A stretch of DNA of 12,032 nt from Acanthamoeba sp. SK_2022b (lineage: Eukaryota > Discosea > Longamoebia > Acanthamoebidae). This document shows, one piece after another, positions 9,097 through 12,032 of this stretch; positions within the stretch are counted from its first letter, which is position 1, and every line of letters begins with the position of its first letter. The position numbers and the translations under genes are program-made. The notes beneath the pieces were generated by a model. That model saw only the letters and a program-made list of their open reading frames with translations. It was not told where the DNA came from and did not search any database. Location: assembly GCA_027943245.1 (NCBI GenBank), contig JANDJZ010000275.1, positions 1 to 12,032 of the forward strand. The letters run 5' to 3'.

Positions 9097-9161
9097 CTAA
9101 TGGGATTTCAAGTGGTTTATGTACACTGATCCTAGTGGGATTTCAAGTGGTTTATGTACAC
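9097..9161 (+). repeat. two-copy tandem repeat, 35-bp period
   Basis: Units 9097-9126 and 9132-9161 are 30 bp each and differ at one base (CTAATGGG against CTAGTGGG). They are separated by 5 bp, and each ends in TGTACAC. A weaker partial match (TGTACATTGGGATTTTGTG) lies at 9029-9047. Confidence 0.9.
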
Positions 9162-9269
9162 AAACCCCAACAAATTTGTAGCTTACGGCCCAGGGTACAA
9201 GATATGCAAAAAAGATCTGCAACGTGCAGATGGTTGATTGTACAGATCTCATAAATTATCCAGGTGAAC

Positions 9270-9722
9270 TTAAAGAAGTGAAGTGTTTATTGATGGTGGC
9301 TGCTGAGGAGAAGAGAAGGTGATGATGGGCTTTTGAGGGGTGCCCCTGGCCGAGGGAGTGGAGGGTGGTGGGGAGTATGCAGGAAGGATGGATGGGTCAA
9401 GCTCATTGTAGAAGCAGATGAGGCTCCCAAGGCTGGTGTCATCCATGCTGCGGGCAAGGAAGTGCATGGCCCAGGTAGCATAGTCCTTGCCTGGGTACTC
9501 AAAACCTGGAGCTCAGCAGGTGAAGGGCAGGAGGTACCAGTAGAAGTTGGTGAGGGCAAGAGGGAGCATCATGCTGTAGGTGGGGTTGGCATCATAGATG
9601 GTGTGAATGTAGGACATGGGTGTGGGGGGGAAAACGATGCTGGTGAGGAGGTAAAGGTAGAAGGAGGGATTGAGAGGAATGTCCATGTTGTGAAGGGCGA
9701 TATTGTGCATGTAGATGGAGAG
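9270..9722 (-). pseudogene. membrane-protein-like frame with one internal TGA
   Basis: After a strong acceptor (TTTCTTTCCTAG, ending 9723) the minus strand reads LSIYMHNIALHNMDIPLNPS, FYLYLLTSIVFPPTP, MSYIHTIYDANPTYSMMLPL and ALTNFYWYLLPFTC, then TGA at 9513-9515. The same frame continues APGFEYPGKDYATWAMHFLA, RSMDDTSLGSLICFYNELDP and a Pro/Ser-rich tail to TAA 9270-9272. Codons end overwhelmingly in C (TAC, ACC, AAC, CTC), so this was probably a real gene. Aromatic, hydrophobic stretches suggest membrane segments. Just upstream, 9771-9830 encodes DGIFIFFTYFDLLLATHYF followed by TGA, with no obvious GT donor. The family is not recognised. It looks like a recent pseudogene; stop-codon readthrough is a less likely alternative. 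Confidence 0.45.
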
Positions 9723-9836
9723 CTAGGAAAGAAAAAGGGAATGTAAGAATGTGGGAGAAAAGAATCTTGATCAGAAGTAATGTGTAGCAAGCAGAAGGTC
9801 AAAGTAGGTGAAGAAGATAAAGATTCCATCACATAT

Positions 9837-9995
9837 AACTGAGTGTTCAGGAAAATGAGACACTGCCCCTTCTCCAAATGTCTACAGTTTTCAACAGTCA
9901 AATCAGCAGTCATGCAGCTGTAGACATTTGGGACACCTCAGACAGGTGCTGTCTACAGAAAACGAGTCAGTGTCTCATCTTCCTGAACACTCAGA
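9837..9995. mobile_element. about 159-bp MITE-like element, copy 2
   Basis: The left end (CTGAGTGTTCAGGAAAATGA) and the reverse-complemented right end match over nearly 30 bp with one or two differences. A/T-rich flanks (CATAT left, ATATAC right) may hide a short target duplication, with ambiguous boundaries. In reverse orientation its interior aligns with 5600-5690 (CTGTAGACAGCACCTGTCT against CTGTGGACAGCATCTGTCT). It has no coding capacity. Confidence 0.8.
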
Positions 9996-10025
9996 TATAC
10001 GCACTTGTTATTGTGTTTCATACAG

Positions 10026-10903
10026 GCTCTGCACATTGTCACAGCCAAGGAGGACCTTGTAAGCGTACTGGGGGACATATCAGTTGGGATAGATGACGTC
10101 CTGGACAAGCTGACCAAGATTCACCTTGGGTCACAGCAGCGTCTACGAAGTTGTCCAATCTTGTAAGAGACACCATGATAGAAGCAGATTGGAATTCGAG
10201 CCAGCAAGGAGATATGACAAAGTGACTGATCAGTGTGAAAGACGCTGCAGTCACCCTCACAACAGATCAAAGCCAATGTTTGATGTTGTGCTCTGCAACA
10301 TATTGGCCAACCTTACCCCCTGCCTCAGGGATGCAACAAGGCTAAACCAGCTGCGTGGTATGTGCCCATGCCTGATCCTTGTGTTCTATCAAACTGATCA
10401 TTGCTGGTGTGCAGACACCTACAGCATTATGGTGCTCATAACAAATCCCATTGAGATGGGTGGGCTGATCTCTCTGCTCACACATGAGCACAGCCAGTGG
10501 TGTGAATGGTCTTGGGCACTTGACTGAATGTATGCTCCAAGACTGAAGGAGGAATTCAACATAATGGTATGTTGTCATCATGTAGGAATATGCAGTGATA
10601 TTGTCTGCTTTGCGTTGTTTTACATTCAGTTTTCACCTATCTGTCCATTACATACATGTACACAACTACAGTCCTCTTTGTGGAACTCCAATGCTGGCCT
10701 GCTTGTAGCTTAATTACAGCTACCATATCTGCATGTCTGCTCTCAAGCCAGCCAAGTGCATGCGCATCAACAACACTGAAATACCCTTCTCTTTTTTGGA
10801 AATGCGGCTGACATTGCTAAATGGATTGGTGCTTTAGAGGCAATTTCCTAGCCAACCCCTTTCCTGGTGCTTGTAGGAAGAAGAGGATGAGGATAGTGAG
10901 TAA
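10026..10903 (+). pseudogene. decayed multi-segment gene remnant with acidic C-terminal exon
   Basis: After an acceptor (TTTCATACAG, ending 10025) one frame reads ALHIVTAKEDLVSVLGDISV and GIDDVLDKLTKIHLGSQQ. A second frame takes over with STKLSNLVRDTMIEADWNSS (about 10146), meets TGA at about 10216, and continues LISVKDAAVTLTTDQ. A third frame carries FDVVLCNILANLTPCLRDAT (about 10279) to a TGA at about 10525, then MYAPRLKEEFNIM before a good donor (GTATGT, 10567). A possible last exon after GCTTGTAG (ending 10876) gives EEEDEDSE and TAA 10901-10903. At least two shifts and two TGAs imply a pseudogene. The family is not recognised. The exon join across 10567-10876 is speculative. Confidence 0.35.
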
Positions 10904-11142
10904 GACAAATGGCGCTTTTGGGACTTGCTTAATCAAAATTAGATATTTTTAGCAGTAACATATCAGGAATTCTCAAAATATTACCAAATTCACTTTTGTT
11001 AAAATTTTAAAATATTTTATTTTCTTCAGAGATTAAAAATGCTATATTTCAAATATGCACATGTTGACCTAAACTCAATATTATCTATCCAAAATTAGAA
11101 TTCAAAATCAATTTTAAAATGACTGGACCTATCATTTGATAA
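10904..11142. other. very AT-rich spacer
   Basis: About 200 bases are A/T dominated (AAAATTTTAAAATATTTTA near 11000-11020) with a loose repeat of AAAATTAGA (10938, 11090). No gene is seen. It could be an upstream spacer for the frame that follows. Confidence 0.7.
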
Positions 11143-11264
11143 TTGGCGGTTTTAGGCTCATTGAGCCAATCAGCATACAACAAAGTGTGGATTGACTTGA
11201 TGTTGATGTTGCTAGTACTGTTGTGGTACAAAGAAATGAAAAGCTACCCTCTCTTCTTTATATA
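11143..11264 (+). promoter_or_regulatory. candidate promoter: TTGGCGG, palindrome, CCAAT and TATA-like motifs
   Basis: In order: TTGGCGG (11143-11149), the palindrome GGCTCATTGAGCC (about 11156-11168), an overlapping CCAAT (about 11167-11171) and TATATA (11259-11264). The ATG of the SAP-like frame is about 85 bases after the TATA-like box. The arrangement resembles a core eukaryotic promoter but rests on short motifs only. Confidence 0.3.
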
Positions 11265-11349
11265 CCCTCATTTTTGTGGGAGAACACCCCCAAGTCATAT
11301 ACCTGTTGTCACTCTGTCACAGCCTCCAAGAAGCCTGCAAGGGCAGGTG

Positions 11350-11508
11350 ATGCACAATGCAAGGAAGGTGACCAAGGACAAGCTCACAACTGCTCTGGAA
11401 GAGGCGCAGCTGCCTGTAGGGCGCACCAAGCAGGAGCTTGTGGACTTTAAAGAAGTACTGGGAAACTACTACAAGGGAGGAGAAGGAGGTCAACCTGGAT
11501 GCAGCTAA
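11350..11508 (+). CDS. short SAP-like frame, possibly broken
   Basis: From ATG 11350 the frame gives MHNARKVTKDKLTTALEEAQ, LPVGRTKQELVDFKEVLGNY and a short tail to TAA. The segment from KVTKDKL to KQELV resembles a SAP DNA-binding motif (two helices, with the L-P-v-x-x-x-K-x-E-L-v linker pattern). SAP motifs bind AT-rich DNA and occur in chromatin proteins and some mobile-element proteins. After about 11470 another frame reads REEKEVNLDAAKQNPR and a third VKEAMENKTQQPEQETA to a TGA near 11609, suggesting frameshifts or unrecognised introns. The full gene was probably longer. The SAP call is from pattern only. Confidence 0.35.
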   Translation: MHNARKVTKDKLTTALEEAQLPVGRTKQELVDFKEVLGNYYKGGEGGQPGCS

Positions 11509-11637
11509 ACAAAATCCTAGGTGAACCCAATGCGCATCAGTCCCATTCTGTGAAAGAGGCAATGGAGAACAAGACACAGCAGCCTGAGCAGGAGACAGCC
11601 TGAATCCCTTGAAATGGTACTCAATCATCCCTGCTGC

Positions 11638-11810
11638 ACTTGAAAGGCATACCACATCCAACTGAAGCATGTGACAACTCCCATGTTTGGGTTGCCTCCT
11701 TCTTTGATATTGTGGGTGATCACTTGCCTGATGGCACCATCCATTGGAAGGATGTTCACACCATCTGTCAAGCGTACCTGTCTCATCATGCATTGGTGGG
11801 ACAAGTACAA
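11638..11810 (+). pseudogene. coding-like fragment of an unidentified protein
   Basis: An open plus-strand frame reads HVWVASFFDIVGDHLPDGTI and HWKDVHTICQAYLSHHALVG, which looks protein-like. It lacks an ATG and runs on into simple-repeat sequence. It may be a further exon of the SAP-like gene or a separate remnant. The longer open frame on the opposite strand is Cys/Ser/His-rich and seems to be its shadow. Confidence 0.25.
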
Positions 11811-11846
11811 TCACACCACCCCCAATCCATCTCCCACAATTGTGTT

Positions 11847-12032
11847 CTTGCATGCTGGACTGCCCTCGCACACACGCACGCCCACACACAGAGAGAGAGA
11901 GAGAGAGATTTCATGTCAGGTGCTGCTTGACCTTCAAGCAAGGATGGGAGGGATACAGGGAGCAGGACCTCATGCCAAAGTAGGGCTGCTCGCGAGTGAG
12001 CAGCTCCCACAGGATGATGCTGAACGAGTACA
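11847..12032 (-). CDS. protein kinase (tyrosine-kinase-like type), partial
   Basis: The minus strand from the right edge (12030) reads YSFSIILWELLTREQPYFG and M (ATG at 11971-11973). This is kinase subdomain IX of TKL/tyrosine-type kinases, where DVYSFGIILWELLT-x-x-x-PY-x-GM is usual; the Gly after YSF is Ser here. The upstream lobe lies outside the window. A donor AG/GT at 11969/11968 and an acceptor GGCAG ending at 11860 would define a 109-nt intron and give S-P-A next, which fits the family's GM-SPA. The continuation (CKNTIVGDGLGVV) diverges and stops at TGA 11811-11813 inside the CpG-poor block. Such kinases phosphorylate Ser/Thr or Tyr in signalling. The kinase call is firm; the second exon is tentative. 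Confidence 0.75.
11866..11908. repeat. compound CA then GA microsatellite
   Basis: A degenerate CA/CG tract (11868-11890) is followed by nine GA units (11891-11908). Read on the minus strand it falls in the proposed intron of the kinase gene, forming a pyrimidine/GT-rich tract before the acceptor. Confidence 0.9.

Larger units (their letters stand above)
5220..11865. other. CpG-depleted, AT-richer block with repeats and broken frames
   Basis: CpG is common up to about 5218 (for example 9 in bases 541-600) and again from about 11866. Between these it is rare: I count 3 in 5701-6300 and none in 7381-7740. The block contains all the inverted-repeat elements of the window and only short, frequently TGA-interrupted frames. 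The composition fits long-term loss of methylated CpG in mobile DNA, or DNA of foreign origin; I cannot tell which. Confidence 0.75.

Noticed and set aside
9097..9161. CRISPR-like repeat and spacer
   Set aside because: Only two units with a 5-bp gap, in eukaryotic DNA.
9333..9746. Plus-strand Gly/Val-rich frame of 137 codons
   Set aside because: It is the mirror of the minus-strand frame with strong C-ending codon bias, which is the better candidate.
10185..10210. TTCGAGCC as a tRNA T-loop
   Set aside because: The flanking bases do not form a T stem, and no acceptor or anticodon arms are visible.
11317..11889. 190-codon minus-strand open frame
   Set aside because: No protein-like pattern; it is antisense to better plus-strand segments (SAP-like and 11638-11810). 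Its length alone is not convincing, although I cannot fully exclude it.

Overview
The window looks like nuclear DNA of a free-living amoeba or similar protist, most like Acanthamoeba. The evidence is one intron-rich, GC- and CpG-rich gene with short GT-AG introns, no operon structure, and a tyrosine-kinase-like kinase exon of the kind abundant in Acanthamoeba. The organism assignment is inference.

Region 1 (1-5158, + strand) is one large gene, open at the left edge. It reads through 16 exons and 15 GT-AG introns (65-253 nt) to a TGA at 5156-5158. The product (about 1235 residues in this window) has an acidic, low-complexity N-terminal part, a CLU domain, the helical segment that follows CLU in CLU/eIF3-p135-like proteins, a TPR-like helical region and a highly charged Lys/Glu coiled coil. 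All splice phases agree except for one missing base in exon 9 (about 2932-2936). Introns 7, 8 and 11 carry microsatellites.

Region 2 (about 5220-11865) is a sharply different block of roughly 6.6 kb. It is AT-richer and very poor in CpG, with scattered short reading frames on both strands, several interrupted by TGA codons. It holds two copies and one solo end of a small inverted-repeat element (5586-5715, 9837-9995, 9055-9085), a 679-bp element with 43-bp terminal inverted repeats (7192-7870), a 35-bp-period tandem repeat, a 25-base A run, and 17 copies of the palindrome TGTACA. I read it as an accumulation of old mobile DNA and gene remnants. I identify no protein here with confidence. The best candidates are a SAP-like frame with an upstream TATA/CCAAT-like stretch (11143-11508) and a membrane-protein-like minus-strand frame (9270-9722).

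Region 3 (about 11860-12032, minus strand) returns to GC-rich sequence and contains an exon of a protein kinase (subdomain IX) that runs off the right edge. Its 3' continuation enters the CpG-poor block and soon meets a stop, so the kinase gene may have been truncated by that block.

The genes do not form a pathway. The picture is two ordinary host genes separated by a decayed repeat block.
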